A program made the position numbers and the translations under genes. Below are positions 7,854 to 18,152 of a stretch of 25,380 nt of DNA, piece after piece. This stretch comes from an uncultured Clostridia bacterium. GTDB taxonomy: Bacteria > Bacillota_A > Clostridia > TANB77 > CAG-508. The notes below the pieces were generated by a model. The model ran no database searches, was not told the origin of the DNA, and saw only the letters and a list, made by a program, of their open reading frames with translations. The stretch is from the NCBI GenBank assembly GCA_947629855.1, contig CANRFI010000013.1, positions 1 to 25,380 of the forward strand, given 5' to 3'. Numbering within the stretch: the stretch's first letter is position 1; the number at the start of each line of letters is the position of its first letter.

Positions 7854-9824
7854 ATGGAAAATAAGTATTATAATGAAGCAATAATTGGAAATAAAAATAT
7901 GTTAGCAACTTTTACAGAAAAAGGGGAAATGCAGAGATTATATTTCCCCAATAAAGATAGTAGGCAATATATTGATTTCTTTTATACTGGAGTCAAAATA
8001 AATAATTCAGATTTAATTTATTTACATGATGATGTAAATAATGTTTATAAACAATATTATGATACTGATACCAATATATTAAATACAGAAATAACAAATA
8101 CTTATTTCAATTTAAAAATAGTACAAACAGATTATATTATGATAAAAGAAAATGTATTAGTAAAAAAATATATTTTCTTAAATGATGGAAAAATTAATTT
8201 AGATGTTGGTTTTTATATACATTCTGAATTATTGTCTGATTACAATAATCAAGTAGGTTGCAAAATAATAGATGGAGGTATGATGCAATATGCACATGAC
8301 TTCAACTTTTCGACATTTGCTAAAGGACATAAAATTAGTAAACATCAAATTAATGGTAGTAAAGATACAATTGGAAGAGGAGAAATTAATGATAAAGATT
8401 ACATTGGAATGTCAAAAGATGCAAGTATTTGCTATGATATAGGAACAATTAAACCTCAAGAAAAGAAAACTTTGGAAATTTGTATTGTAATTGGAGAAAA
8501 TCAAAATATATCAGCAATGGAAACAGAAATAGAAAGAATTAAAAAAATTGATTTGCATAAAGAATTTAACAATACAAAAACATATTGGCGAAAATATGTA
8601 AAAGATCACAATGGATTAAATTTAAAAGAGCCAGAAAATAGTTATGAAGAAAAAATCTTTGACATTTATAAAAGAAGCATTTTATTATTTCCATTATTAA
8701 CCAACCAAGAAACAGGTGGAATGATTGCTTCTCCAGAGATTGATGAAAATTTTACACGTTGTGGTAGATATGCTTATTGTTGGACAAGAGATGCAGTTTT
8801 TATGACAAAAGCATTAGATATTTTAAAAATGGAAAAAGAAACAGAAAAATTTTATAAAGTATTTTGCAAAAAAACACAAAGCAAAAATGGTATGTGGGAA
8901 CAAAGATTTTATACAGACGGCAGCTTAGCACCCTGTTGGGGATATCAAGTAGATGAAACAGCAAGTGTTGTATATGGAGTATATGAACACTATAAATATA
9001 CAAAATCAGAAAAGTTTTTAAAAGACAATCTTTCTATGTGTGAAAAAGCAATTGAATTCTTAAAAAGATATGTTGAGGATTGGTTGAATATAGAAGGAAA
9101 AGATGAATATGACAAAGATATTGTTAAGCAAGAAATTGAAGCAAATGCAAACAGACAAGGACATAAATATCATATAAGTTATGACATTTGGGAAATGTGT
9201 GAAGGGATACATTTATATTCTTTAGCAAGTATTTATTCAGCATTTGACTGCATTATGAAAATTTACAAGGTATTAGGTAATAAGACATCTGATTTTGAAA
9301 ACAATAGACTAAAAGAAGAAAAAATAGTTAAAAGCGAAAGAGAATTAGAAAAATTACAAACTGAAATAAAAAAATATATAAATGAAAATTTATATGATGA
9401 AGAAAAAAAATCTTATGTTAGAAATCCAGAAGATAAAAAAATGGACATTAGCATAATAGGTGCGGTAACTCCATTTAATGTATTTAAAGCAAAAGAGAAA
9501 AAAGTAATAAATACAGTGGAAAGAATTAATTTATCTATTAGAACATATACTGGTGGATATCAAAGATTTGAACAAGATCATTATATGAATGGAAATCCTT
9601 GGCCAATTGCAAATTTATGGATGACATTATATTATTTAGAAACAGGAGAAAAGAAAAAAGCAAAAGAAACATTTGATTTTGTTGTAAAAACTGCAGGAAA
9701 ACATAATTTATTAGGAGAGCAAGTTGATAACACAACATTAAAGCCAAATTGGGTATTAGGTCTAGGATGGTCTCACGCTATGTTTGTTATTGTATTAGAA
9801 AAACTTTATAAGAATACTAAATAA
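7854..9824 (+). CDS. Glycoside hydrolase family 15 protein (glucoamylase-like)
   Basis: A 656-residue protein with no signal peptide, so cytoplasmic. Residues ~1-260 form the N-terminal beta-sandwich seen in prokaryotic glucoamylases. Residues ~265-650 form the (alpha/alpha)6 barrel with IASPEIDENFTRCGRYAYCW-TRDA, GMWEQRFYTDGSLAPCWGYQ, DETAS (E368) and the late LLGEQ (E622) followed by GLGWSHA. By comparison with the family, the Glu of GEQ near the C-terminus is the likely catalytic base; which earlier Glu is the acid I cannot decide from sequence alone. The enzyme would release glucose from intracellular alpha-glucans or maltodextrins. It begins 12 bases after the RNase gene (GAGAGGAAAA precedes ATG) and sits just before gap, a fitting sugar source for the glycolytic genes downstream. 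Confidence 0.85.
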   Translation: MENKYYNEAIIGNKNMLATFTEKGEMQRLYFPNKDSRQYIDFFYTGVKINNSDLIYLHDDVNNVYKQYYDTDTNILNTEITNTYFNLKIVQTDYIMIKENVLVKKYIFLNDGKINLDVGFYIHSELLSDYNNQVGCKIIDGGMMQYAHDFNFSTFAKGHKISKHQINGSKDTIGRGEINDKDYIGMSKDASICYDIGTIKPQEKKTLEICIVIGENQNISAMETEIERIKKIDLHKEFNNTKTYWRKYVKDHNGLNLKEPENSYEEKIFDIYKRSILLFPLLTNQETGGMIASPEIDENFTRCGRYAYCWTRDAVFMTKALDILKMEKETEKFYKVFCKKTQSKNGMWEQRFYTDGSLAPCWGYQVDETASVVYGVYEHYKYTKSEKFLKDNLSMCEKAIEFLKRYVEDWLNIEGKDEYDKDIVKQEIEANANRQGHKYHISYDIWEMCEGIHLYSLASIYSAFDCIMKIYKVLGNKTSDFENNRLKEEKIVKSERELEKLQTEIKKYINENLYDEEKKSYVRNPEDKKMDISIIGAVTPFNVFKAKEKKVINTVERINLSIRTYTGGYQRFEQDHYMNGNPWPIANLWMTLYYLETGEKKKAKETFDFVVKTAGKHNLLGEQVDNTTLKPNWVLGLGWSHAMFVIVLEKLYKNTK

Positions 9825-9849
9825 AGGTAATAAAATTTTCAATGGATAC

Positions 9850-9878
9850 TTGAAAAGTAATATTTTTTGATATAGAAT
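9850..9878 (+). promoter_or_regulatory. Probable sigma-A promoter of gap
   Basis: TTGAAA at 9850-9855, a 17-base spacer and TAGAAT at 9873-9878. The gap ATG follows 60 bases later. Confidence 0.5.
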
Positions 9879-9881
9879 GGA

Positions 9882-9905
9882 ATTGCCAAAAAGAAAATTG
9901 GTAAT
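9882..9905 (+). promoter_or_regulatory. Dyad at the predicted gap transcription start
   Basis: ATTGCCAA (9882-9889) and TTGGTAAT (9898-9905) form an inverted repeat with one G-T pair and an 8-base centre. It overlaps the expected transcription start, the position of a repressor operator or a 5' mRNA hairpin. No known consensus is matched with certainty. Confidence 0.35.
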
Positions 9906-9917
9906 AATAAATAATAA

Positions 9918-10943
<1,026 letters not shown>

Positions 10944-10976
10944 GAAATTTCTAACAGCTTATAATATGGTTTTAAT

Positions 10977-11016
10977 AAAAAAGTTGATATATTATAATAT
11001 ATATCAGCTTTTTTTA
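10977..11016 (+). terminator. Rho-independent terminator after gap
   Basis: AAAAAAGTTGATATAT pairs with ATATATCAGCTTTTTT with one G-U; the T-run is the 3' arm. Confidence 0.88.
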
Positions 11017-11046
11017 TCCTATTATAAAATAAAATGTAAAAAACTC

Positions 11047-11075
11047 TTGCAATTTCAAAAGTAAATTGCTATAAT
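11047..11075 (+). promoter_or_regulatory. Strong sigma-A promoter upstream of the carAB leader
   Basis: TTGCAA at 11047-11052, exactly 17 bases, TATAAT at 11070-11075. Expected transcription start is near 11082, about 58 bases before the leader ORF. Confidence 0.8.
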
Positions 11076-11139
11076 AAGAAAAATGCATAAAAATAGAACA
11101 AAATCAATAAAAAACTTAAAAAAAGAAAGAAGGGTAAAA

Positions 11140-11232
11140 ATGAAAAATAGAATAAAAAAACTAAACTTAATATCAAGCGTAAAAGCAGGTATAGCAATAG
11201 TTTTTTTTATCGTTATTTCATTTTTCTTTTAA
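11140..11232 (+). CDS. 30-residue leader peptide before carAB
   Basis: ATG at 11140 follows AGAAGGG by 5 bases. The peptide has a basic N-terminus (MKNRIKKLNLISSVKAG) and a hydrophobic phenylalanine/isoleucine-rich end (IAIVFFIVISFFF). The second half of the reading frame is very U-rich, with eight T in a row near 11201-11208 and further T-runs up to the stop. The TAA at 11230-11232 overlaps the 5' arm of a terminator hairpin. This is the layout of a translation-coupled attenuator: RNA polymerase pausing on the U-rich tract at low UTP would let the ribosome reach the stop and melt the terminator. It could instead be a small membrane peptide. The ORF and hairpin are seen; the mechanism is inferred. 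Confidence 0.6.
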   Translation: MKNRIKKLNLISSVKAGIAIVFFIVISFFF

Positions 11233-11262
11233 ATAAGGGACATTTATTCCTTATTTTTTTTT
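11231..11262 (+). terminator. Attenuator-like terminator in the carAB leader
   Basis: AAATAAGG (11231-11238) pairs perfectly with CCTTATTT (11249-11256) around a 10-base loop and runs into further T. It lies between the promoter at 11047 and carA, so it must be read through for carAB expression. Its 5' arm starts inside the leader ORF stop codon. Confidence 0.75.
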
Positions 11263-11314
11263 GCCCACACGATAAATTAATCAAAAATGAAATCTAAAAA
11301 GGAAGGAAAAAGAA

Positions 11315-12400
11315 ATGAAAGAGTTCAACAAAAAAATCGTATTAGAAGATGGAGAAGAATATTATGGATATGGGTTTGGCTCAAACAAAGAAGCAATATG
11401 TGAGATTGTATTTAATACATCAATGGTAGGATATCAAGAAATTGTATCAGATCCATCATATACATATCAAATGGTAGTTATGACATATCCGTTAATTGGA
11501 AATTATGGAATTACAGATGATGATTACGAAACAAAACAACCAACAATAGGAGGAATGATTGTTAGGCAGTATAATGACCATCCAAGTAATTTTAGATACA
11601 CAAAAACATTATCAGAATATTTAGAAGAAAATAATATTCCTGGAATATATGGAATAGATACAAGAAAACTAACTAGAAGTATTAGAGAAAAAGGAAGCAG
11701 AAAAGTAATTATAACAGATATAAAAACTAGTAAGCAAAAAGCATTAAAAAAATTGCAAGAATATGAAATACCAACAGATGCAGTATCAAAAGTAAGTTGC
11801 AAAAAGAGATGGTATTCAAGAACTGCAAATCAGAAATACAATATTGTTGCGGTAGATTGCGGTATTAAACTAAACATTGTAAGAAGTCTAAACAAAAGAG
11901 GATGTAATGTTACAGTTGTACCATTTAATACAACAGCAAAACAAATAGAGGAATTAAAGCCTGATGGAATTTTTTTATCAAATGGACCAGGAAATCCAGA
12001 AGATGTAAAAGAAGTAATAAAATTAGTTAAGCAATTAAAAGGAAAATATCCGATTTTTGGAATATGTCTAGGACATCAAATGATTAGTTTAGCATATGGA
12101 GCAAAAACTTATAAATTAAAATTTGGACATAGAGGTGGAAATCATCCAGTATTAAACTTAGAAACTGACAAAATTGAAATAACAAGCCAAAATCATAGTT
12201 ATGCAGTAGATGAAAATTCTTTAAAGAAAACAAAACTAAAAGTAACACATAAAAATATATTAGACAACACAGTTGAAGGAGTAGAATGCAAAGAGGATAA
12301 AATATTTAGTGTACAGTATCACCCAGAAAGTAGTCCAGGACCACAAGATAGTAGTTACCTATTTGATAAATTTATTCAGTTAATCGAAAACAATAAGTAA
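11315..12400 (+). CDS. carA: Carbamoyl-phosphate synthase small (glutaminase) subunit
   Basis: A 361-residue class I glutamine amidotransferase. It hydrolyses glutamine and passes ammonia to CarB for carbamoyl phosphate, the entry to pyrimidines and arginine. The N-terminal CarA domain (residues ~5-150) has LEDGEEYYGYGFG, FNTSMVGYQEIVSDPSY and ESP-like GIYGIDTRKLTRSIREKG. The glutaminase domain has SNGPGNPEDV, the nucleophile Cys251 in GICLGHQM and the His-Glu pair in VQYHPESSPGP. ATG 11315 follows AAGGAAGG. carB begins 45 bases later, forming one operon behind the attenuator-like leader. No in-frame CGG is present and the reading frame is intact, in contrast to carB. Confidence 0.96.
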   Translation: MKEFNKKIVLEDGEEYYGYGFGSNKEAICEIVFNTSMVGYQEIVSDPSYTYQMVVMTYPLIGNYGITDDDYETKQPTIGGMIVRQYNDHPSNFRYTKTLSEYLEENNIPGIYGIDTRKLTRSIREKGSRKVIITDIKTSKQKALKKLQEYEIPTDAVSKVSCKKRWYSRTANQKYNIVAVDCGIKLNIVRSLNKRGCNVTVVPFNTTAKQIEELKPDGIFLSNGPGNPEDVKEVIKLVKQLKGKYPIFGICLGHQMISLAYGAKTYKLKFGHRGGNHPVLNLETDKIEITSQNHSYAVDENSLKKTKLKVTHKNILDNTVEGVECKEDKIFSVQYHPESSPGPQDSSYLFDKFIQLIENNK

Positions 12401-12445
12401 AAATAATAAACATCTAAATATAAATAAAGAAAGAAGGAAATAAAA

Positions 12446-15400
12446 ATGCCAAAAAGGAAAGATATAAAAACAGTGTTAGTAATTGGCTCTGGACCAATAG
12501 TAATAGGACAAGCAGCAGAATTTGATTATGCAGGAACTCAAGCGTGTTTAGCACTAAAAGAAGAAGGATATAAGGTTATTTTAGTAAATTCAAATCCAGC
12601 AACAATTATGACAGATACATCAATTGCAGACAAAGTATATATGGAACCATTAACAATAGAATATGTTGCAAAAATTATAAGATACGAAAGACCAGATGCA
12701 ATTCTTCCAGGAATTGGTGGACAAACAGGCTTAAATATTGCTATGCAATTATATAAAAAAGGAGTATTGCAAGAATGTCAAGTAGAATTATTAGGAACAA
12801 GTAGTGAATCTATTGAAAAAGCAGAAGATAGGGAAAAGTTTAAAGAACTATGCGAAAGTTTAGGAGAACCAGTTTTGGAATCTATTATAGCAACCTCAAT
12901 TGAAGAAGGAATCGAAGCAGCACAAAAAATTGGTTATCCTGTTGTATTAAGACCAGCATTTACGTTAGGAGGAACAGGAGGAGGATTTGCTGATAATGAA
13001 GAAGAATTAAAAGAATTAATAAAACATTCTTTAAGTCTTTCTCCAGTAGGACAAGTATTAGTAGAAAAAAGTATAAAAGGATATAAAGAAATTGAATATG
13101 AAGTAATTAGAGATAAAAATGATACTGCAATAACTGTATGTAATATGGAAAATTTAGATCCAGTGGGAATTCATACAGGAGATTCAATTGTTGTAGCACC
13201 AAGCCAAACACTTACAAACAAAGAGTATCAATTATTAAGAGATAGTGCTTTAAAAATTATTAGAGCATTAAAAATTGAAGGAGGATGCAATGTTCAATTT
13301 GCATTAGATCCACATTCATTTAAATATTATTTAATTGAAGTAAATCCAAGAGTATCTCGTTCATCAGCATTAGCATCAAAAGCAAGTCGGATATCCAATT
13401 GCAAGAGTTTCTGCAAAAATTGCAGTAGGTATGAGGTTAGATGAAATTATGCTTGCTAACACTCCAGCAAGTTTTGAACCAGCTCTAGATTATGTAGTAT
13501 GTAAAATAGCAAGATTTCCATTTGATAAGTTCACTTTAGCATCAAATAAACTAAGTACACAAATGAAAGCAACTGGTGAAGTAATGAGCGTAGGAAGAAC
13601 ATTTGAAGAAAGTTTATTAAAAGCAGTACGTTCTCTAGAAATAGGTGTGTGCCATATACATATGCCAAAATTCGACAAATACGATACAGAAACTCTAATG
13701 GAATACATTAAAGATGGAACAGATGACAGAATTTATGCAATTAGTGAATTAATAAGAAGAGGAATAGATTTAGGCTTAATATATAATATAACTAAAATTG
13801 ATATGTTCTTCTTAGAGAAAATTAAACACATTGTAAAATTAGAAACTTTATTAAAAGAAAATGTAGGAAATATAGAAATTCTAAAAAAATTAAAAAGAAT
13901 TGGCTTTAGTGATAAATACATAGCAAAAGTATGGAATAAGACAGAAGAAGAAATCTTTTTATTAAGAAAAAAAGAAAAAATTTTTCCAATTTATAAAATG
14001 ATAGATACTTGCAGTAGCGAATTTGAAAGTTATGTACCATATTTTTATTCGACTTATGAAGAAGAAAACGAATCAATTGTAAGTAAGAAAAAGAAAATTA
14101 TTGTTTTAGGAGCAGGACCAATAAGAATTCGGTCAAGGTGTAGAATTTGACTATTCAACAGTACACGCCATAAAAACCATTAAAGAAGCAGGATATGAAG
14201 CAATAATAATCAATAACAATCCAGAGACAGTATCTACAGATTATACAACAAGTGATAAATTATACTTTGAACCATTAACAGTTGAAGATGTTATGAATAT
14301 TATTGAATTAGAAAAACCTGAGGGTATTGTTGCAGCATTAGGTGGACAAACTGCAATTAATTTAGCAGAACCACTTGCAAAATTAGGTGTAAAAATTATT
14401 GGTACAGATGTAGAAGCAATAGAAAAAGCAGAAAACAGAGATGCTTTTGAAAGAGTAATGAAAAAATTAAAATTACTACAACCAAGAGGAGAAGCGGTAA
14501 CAAATATAGAAGATGGAATAAAAGTTGCAAAAGAAATAGGTTACCCTGTTTTAGTTAGACCAAGCTATGTTTTAGGTGGTAGAGCAATGCAAATTGTAGG
14601 AAATCAAAAAGCATTAGAAAAATACCTAAAAACAGCAGTAGAAATAAATAAAAAACAACCAGTTTTAGTAGATAAATACATTGTAGGAAAAGAATTAGAA
14701 GTTGATGCTGTATGTGATGGAAAAGATGTATTTGTACCAGGAATTATGGAGCATGTTGAAAAAACAGGAATTCACTCAGGAGATAGTATTAGTATTTATC
14801 CAACATTCAGTGTAAGTAAAGAAGCAAAACAAAAAATATTAGATTATACAGTAAAATTAGGATTAGGAATTGGAATTGTTGGATTATATAATATTCAATT
14901 TATTGTAGATAAAAAAGAAGATGTATATGTTATTGAAGTAAATCCAAGATCATCAAGAACAGTACCATTTATATCAAAATCAACAGGTTATTCTTTAGCA
15001 GATATTGGAACTTTAGTAATGCTTGGAAAAAGTTTAAAAGAACAGGGAATAAAAGAGGTATATCCAAAAGAAAAAGATAAATGGTATGTTAAAGCACCAG
15101 CATTTTCATTTTCTAAATTAAATGGATTAGATGCTTATCTTTCACCTGAAATGAAATCAACAGGAGAAGCAATTGGATATGATAAAAAATTGACAAGAGC
15201 ATTATATAAAGCACTTCAATCATCAGGAATGCGTCTAGTAAACTATGGAACAATATTCTTAACTATAGCAGATAAAGATAAAGAAGAAGCACTACCACTA
15301 ATTAGAAGATTTTATAATTTGGGATTTAATATAGAAGCAACAGAAGGAACAGCAATATATTTAAAAGAGCATGGCATCAGAACAAGAATTAAAAAGAAAA

Positions 15401-15627
15401 TTAGTGAAGGAAGTCAAGATATTTTAGAATCTATGAGAAAGGGATATGTAAATTATGTTATTAATACAAGAACCATAGATTCTATTGATGAACAAACTGA
15501 TGGTGCATTAATTAGAAGATGTGCAGTCGAAAATAATATTCCAATATTTACAGCTTTAGATACTGTACGAGCTGTATTAGATGTATTAGAAGAAATAACA
15601 CTTGGAATTTCAACAATTGATGAATAG
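12446..15627 (+). CDS. carB: Carbamoyl-phosphate synthase large subunit, two +1 frameshifts at CGG
   Basis: Restored length is 1059 residues, normal for CarB. The two homologous ATP-grasp halves are seen: an N-terminal one starting [20 protein letters not shown], and a second starting [20 protein letters not shown]. An MGS-like regulatory domain (residues ~930-1059, [19 protein letters not shown]) follows. CarB makes carboxy phosphate and carbamoyl phosphate from bicarbonate, ammonia and two ATP. In the literal sequence the gene falls into three pieces, broken at CGG 13388 (residue 315) and CGG 14130 (residue 562). Skipping the C restores [18 protein letters not shown] and [13 protein letters not shown], both near-invariant, with no residue gained or lost. 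The pieces are not the naturally split CarB of some archaea, because the breaks fall inside conserved motifs. ATG follows AAGAAGGA. Confidence 0.95.
13388..13390 (+). other. +1 recoding site CGG-A, first in carB
   Basis: CGG after AGT at residue 315. Skipping C gives GGA in the conserved SKA-(T/S)-GYPIA motif. Unshifted, the frame runs out at 13444. Confidence 0.85.
14130..14132 (+). other. +1 recoding site CGG-T, second in carB
   Basis: CGG after ATT at residue 562. Skipping C gives GGT in the near-invariant [13 protein letters not shown]. Unshifted, TGA is met at 14148. Confidence 0.87.
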
Positions 15628-15646
15628 AAATAAGTAAAAATTTTAG

Positions 15647-15675
15647 AAAGAATACTTGAAAAGTATTCTTTTTTT
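15647..15675 (+). terminator. Rho-independent terminator after carB
   Basis: AAAGAATACTT and AAGTATTCTTT form a perfect 11-pair stem around GAA, followed by T. It closes the carAB operon 20 bases after the carB stop. Confidence 0.9.
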
Positions 15676-15724
15676 GTATACAATATAAATGGAAAATTAG
15701 ATTTATACAAAGGAGGAATAGAAA

Positions 15725-16069
15725 ATGAAAAACCAAAAAGGTGTTACTCTAATTGCGTTAGTTATAACAATAATTATTTTAATTATATTGGCAGGAGTTT
15801 CAATTACTTCATTAACTGGAAATGAAAAAGGAATTATTAACAAAACAAAAGAAGAAGGTGGGCAAGCTCAAAAAGAAAGTATTATAGAAAAAATAGAGGC
15901 TGATTTATATACAGAAAAAATAAAGAAAGGAAAAAATATAACAAAAGCCCAAGCAGAAACTATAATATCAAAATATGGACAAATTGAAGATGCAGTATTA
16001 ACGACAACTGAAGGAGGTTATGAAATACCTTTGAGTGAAATAATTGGATGGGAAAGAGCAGAAAATTAA
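15725..16069 (+). CDS. Prepilin-like protein with type IV pilin N-terminal signature
   Basis: A 114-residue protein beginning MKNQKGVTLIALVITIIILI. Residues 1-6 are a short basic leader ending in Gly, and residues 7-29 are a single hydrophobic helix. This is the class III signal recognised by prepilin peptidase, which would cut after Gly6 before Val7. The usual Glu at position +5 of the mature pilin is Ala here. The rest is a small soluble domain, residues ~45-114, with no Cys pair. Such proteins are common in uncultured Clostridia, often without a pilus cluster next to them; none is visible in this window. RBS AAAGGAGG precedes ATG. It stands alone between the carB terminator and pgk. Whether it forms a pilus, a pseudopilus or neither is open. 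Confidence 0.75.
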   Translation: MKNQKGVTLIALVITIIILIILAGVSITSLTGNEKGIINKTKEEGGQAQKESIIEKIEADLYTEKIKKGKNITKAQAETIISKYGQIEDAVLTTTEGGYEIPLSEIIGWERAEN

Positions 16070-16131
16070 ATTGTATTTTATTTCATAAAAAGGAAATAAT
16101 ATAAAAAATAATAAATTAGGAGGAAAGAAAT

Positions 16132-17316
16132 ATGAATAAGAAAACAGTTAGAGATATTGATTTAAAAGGAAAGAAGGTATTAGTACGTTGTGATTTTAAT
16201 GTTCCACTAGATGAAAATCAAAATATAACTAATAATGCAAGAATAGTAGGGGCAATTCCAACAATAAAATATTTATTAGAAAATCAATGCAAAATTATTT
16301 TGTGTTCACATTTAGGAAGACCAAAAGGAGAATTTAAACCAGAATTTTCTTTAAAACCAGTAGCAAAGGAGCTATCAAGGTTATTAGGACAAGAAGTAAT
16401 TATGTCAAAAGATGTAATAGGAGAGGATAGTAAAACAAAAGCAGAAAATTTAAAACCAGGAGAAATTTTATTACTAGAAAATGTAAGATTTCATAAAGAG
16501 GAAACAGAAAATGATTTAGAATTTGCAAAGCAATTAGCAAGTTTAGCAGAAGTATATGTAAATGATGCATTTGGAACAACACATAGAGCACATAGTTCAA
16601 CTGCTGGAATAGCTAATTTCTTGCCAGCAGTGTCTGGATTTCTAATTGAAAAAGAATTAAAATATTTAGGAAATGCCGTATCAAATCCAGAAAGACCATT
16701 TGTAGCAATACTAGGAGGATCAAAAGTATCTGACAAAATAGGTGTTATCAGTAATTTACTAGATAAAGTTGATACATTAATAATTGGTGGCGGAATGGCA
16801 TATACATTCCTTAAGGCTCAAGGATATGAAGTAGGAAATTCAATCTGCGAACTTGATAAATTAGATTTAGCAAAAGAACTTATGGAAAAAGCAAAGCAAA
16901 AAGGTGTTAAATTTATGTTGCCAGTTGATACAAAGATAGGAAAAGAATTCAAAGAAGACACAGAAAGTAAAACAGTTAAATCAAGTGAAATACCAGAAGG
17001 TTGGGAAGGACTTGATATTGGAGAAGAAACAATAAAAGCATACTCAGAAGAACTAGAAAAAGCAAAAACAGTAGTATGGAATGGACCACTTGGAGTATTT
17101 GAATTTAATCAATTTGCAATAGGAACAAATGCCATTGCAAAAAAATTAGCAGAAATTGATGCTACAACTATTATTGGTGGAGGAGATTCAGCAGCTGCTG
17201 TTGCAAAAGCAGGAATAGAAGATAAAATGACACATATATCAACAGGTGGAGGAGCATCATTAGAATTTTTAGAAGGCAAAGAACTACCTGGTATTGAATG
17301 TTTAATGGATAAATAA
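16132..17316 (+). CDS. pgk: Phosphoglycerate kinase
   Basis: A 394-residue monomeric enzyme that makes ATP from 1,3-bisphosphoglycerate. Substrate-binding signature [14 protein letters not shown] at residues ~14-27, SHLGRPKG near 63, ENVRFHKEE near 119, the hinge and nucleotide site [15 protein letters not shown] and the terminal [18 protein letters not shown] are intact. ATG 16132 follows TTAGGAGGAAAG. It opens a pgk-tpiA-gpmI cluster with short gaps. The only CGG (16791) is out of phase (GGC GGA) and is read normally. Confidence 0.97.
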   Translation: MNKKTVRDIDLKGKKVLVRCDFNVPLDENQNITNNARIVGAIPTIKYLLENQCKIILCSHLGRPKGEFKPEFSLKPVAKELSRLLGQEVIMSKDVIGEDSKTKAENLKPGEILLLENVRFHKEETENDLEFAKQLASLAEVYVNDAFGTTHRAHSSTAGIANFLPAVSGFLIEKELKYLGNAVSNPERPFVAILGGSKVSDKIGVISNLLDKVDTLIIGGGMAYTFLKAQGYEVGNSICELDKLDLAKELMEKAKQKGVKFMLPVDTKIGKEFKEDTESKTVKSSEIPEGWEGLDIGEETIKAYSEELEKAKTVVWNGPLGVFEFNQFAIGTNAIAKKLAEIDATTIIGGGDSAAAVAKAGIEDKMTHISTGGGASLEFLEGKELPGIECLMDK

Positions 17317-17342
17317 TATAAATCCTTTAGGAGGAAATAATT

Positions 17343-18090
17343 ATGAGAAGAAAAGTAATTGCAGGAAATTGGAAAATGAATATGCTACCAAATGAGGCAA
17401 TAAAATTTATAGAAGAATTAACACCATTGGTAAAAGATACTCGGAAATGAAGTTATCCTTTGTGTGCCTTATACAGATTTATTTTATGCACTTCTAACAG
17501 CACAAAATACAAACATAAAAATAGGGGCACAAAATATGCATTATGAAGAAAATGGTGCATTTACTGGAGAAGTATCTGGGTTAATGCTAAAATCAATTGG
17601 AGTAGAATATGTTATTATAGGACATTCAGAAAGAAGACAATATTTTAATGAAACAGATGAAACAGTAAATAAAAAAATAAAATCAGCATTTAAATATGGT
17701 TTAAAACCTATTGTATGTGTAGGTGAAACATTAGAACAAAGGGAACAAGGAAAAACAGAAGAAATTATTACAAAACAGACAGAATTAGCATTAGAAGGAC
17801 TAACAAATGAGCAAGTAGAAAATACTATAATTGCTTATGAACCAATTTGGGCAATTGGAACAGGAAAAACAGCGACAAAAGAAGACGCAAATGATAGTAT
17901 AAAAGCAATCAGAAATAAAATAGCAAAAAATTATGGACAAAATGTTTCAGATAGAGTTATAATACAGTATGGCGGTAGTGTAAAAAGTACTAATTCAAAA
18001 GAATTATTTGCTATGTCTGATATTGATGGAGGCTTAGTAGGCGGAGCCAGCTTAGATGCAAATGAGTTTAGTAAAATAGTAAATATTTAA
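17343..18090 (+). CDS. tpiA: Triosephosphate isomerase, one +1 frameshift at CGG
   Basis: Restored length is 248 residues, standard for TpiA. It starts [16 protein letters not shown] with the catalytic Lys in NWKMN. The catalytic His (about residue 94) lies in VIIGHSERR and the catalytic Glu in [15 protein letters not shown]; the phosphate-binding QYGGSV and GGLVGGASL close the barrel. The enzyme interconverts dihydroxyacetone phosphate and glyceraldehyde-3-phosphate. Read literally the ORF ends after 35 codons (CGG AAA TGA). Skipping the C at 17442 gives Gly34 and [18 protein letters not shown], the second strand of the barrel. An inactive tpiA would be surprising inside an intact glycolytic operon. 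Starts 26 bases after pgk with TAGGAGGAA before ATG 17343. Confidence 0.95.
17442..17444 (+). other. +1 recoding site CGG-A in tpiA
   Basis: CGG after ACT at codon 34; the zero frame reads CGG AAA TGA. Skipping C gives GGA AAT GAA GTT, joining the leader strand to the rest of TpiA. Confidence 0.85.
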
Positions 18091-18152
18091 ATATTTTTAA
18101 TACAGTGTGTTTTTATAACAAGGCAAAAAAAAACACTAAGGAAGGGAATAAA

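Noticed and set aside
12446..15627. carB as separately encoded subunits, as in organisms with split CarB.
   Set aside because: The break points fall inside conserved motifs and not at domain borders, and the second and third pieces have no ribosome binding site or sensible start.
18105..18152. An N-terminal extension of gpmI from 18105.
   Set aside because: The extension has no family support and a good ribosome binding site precedes ATG 18153, where the conserved protein begins.
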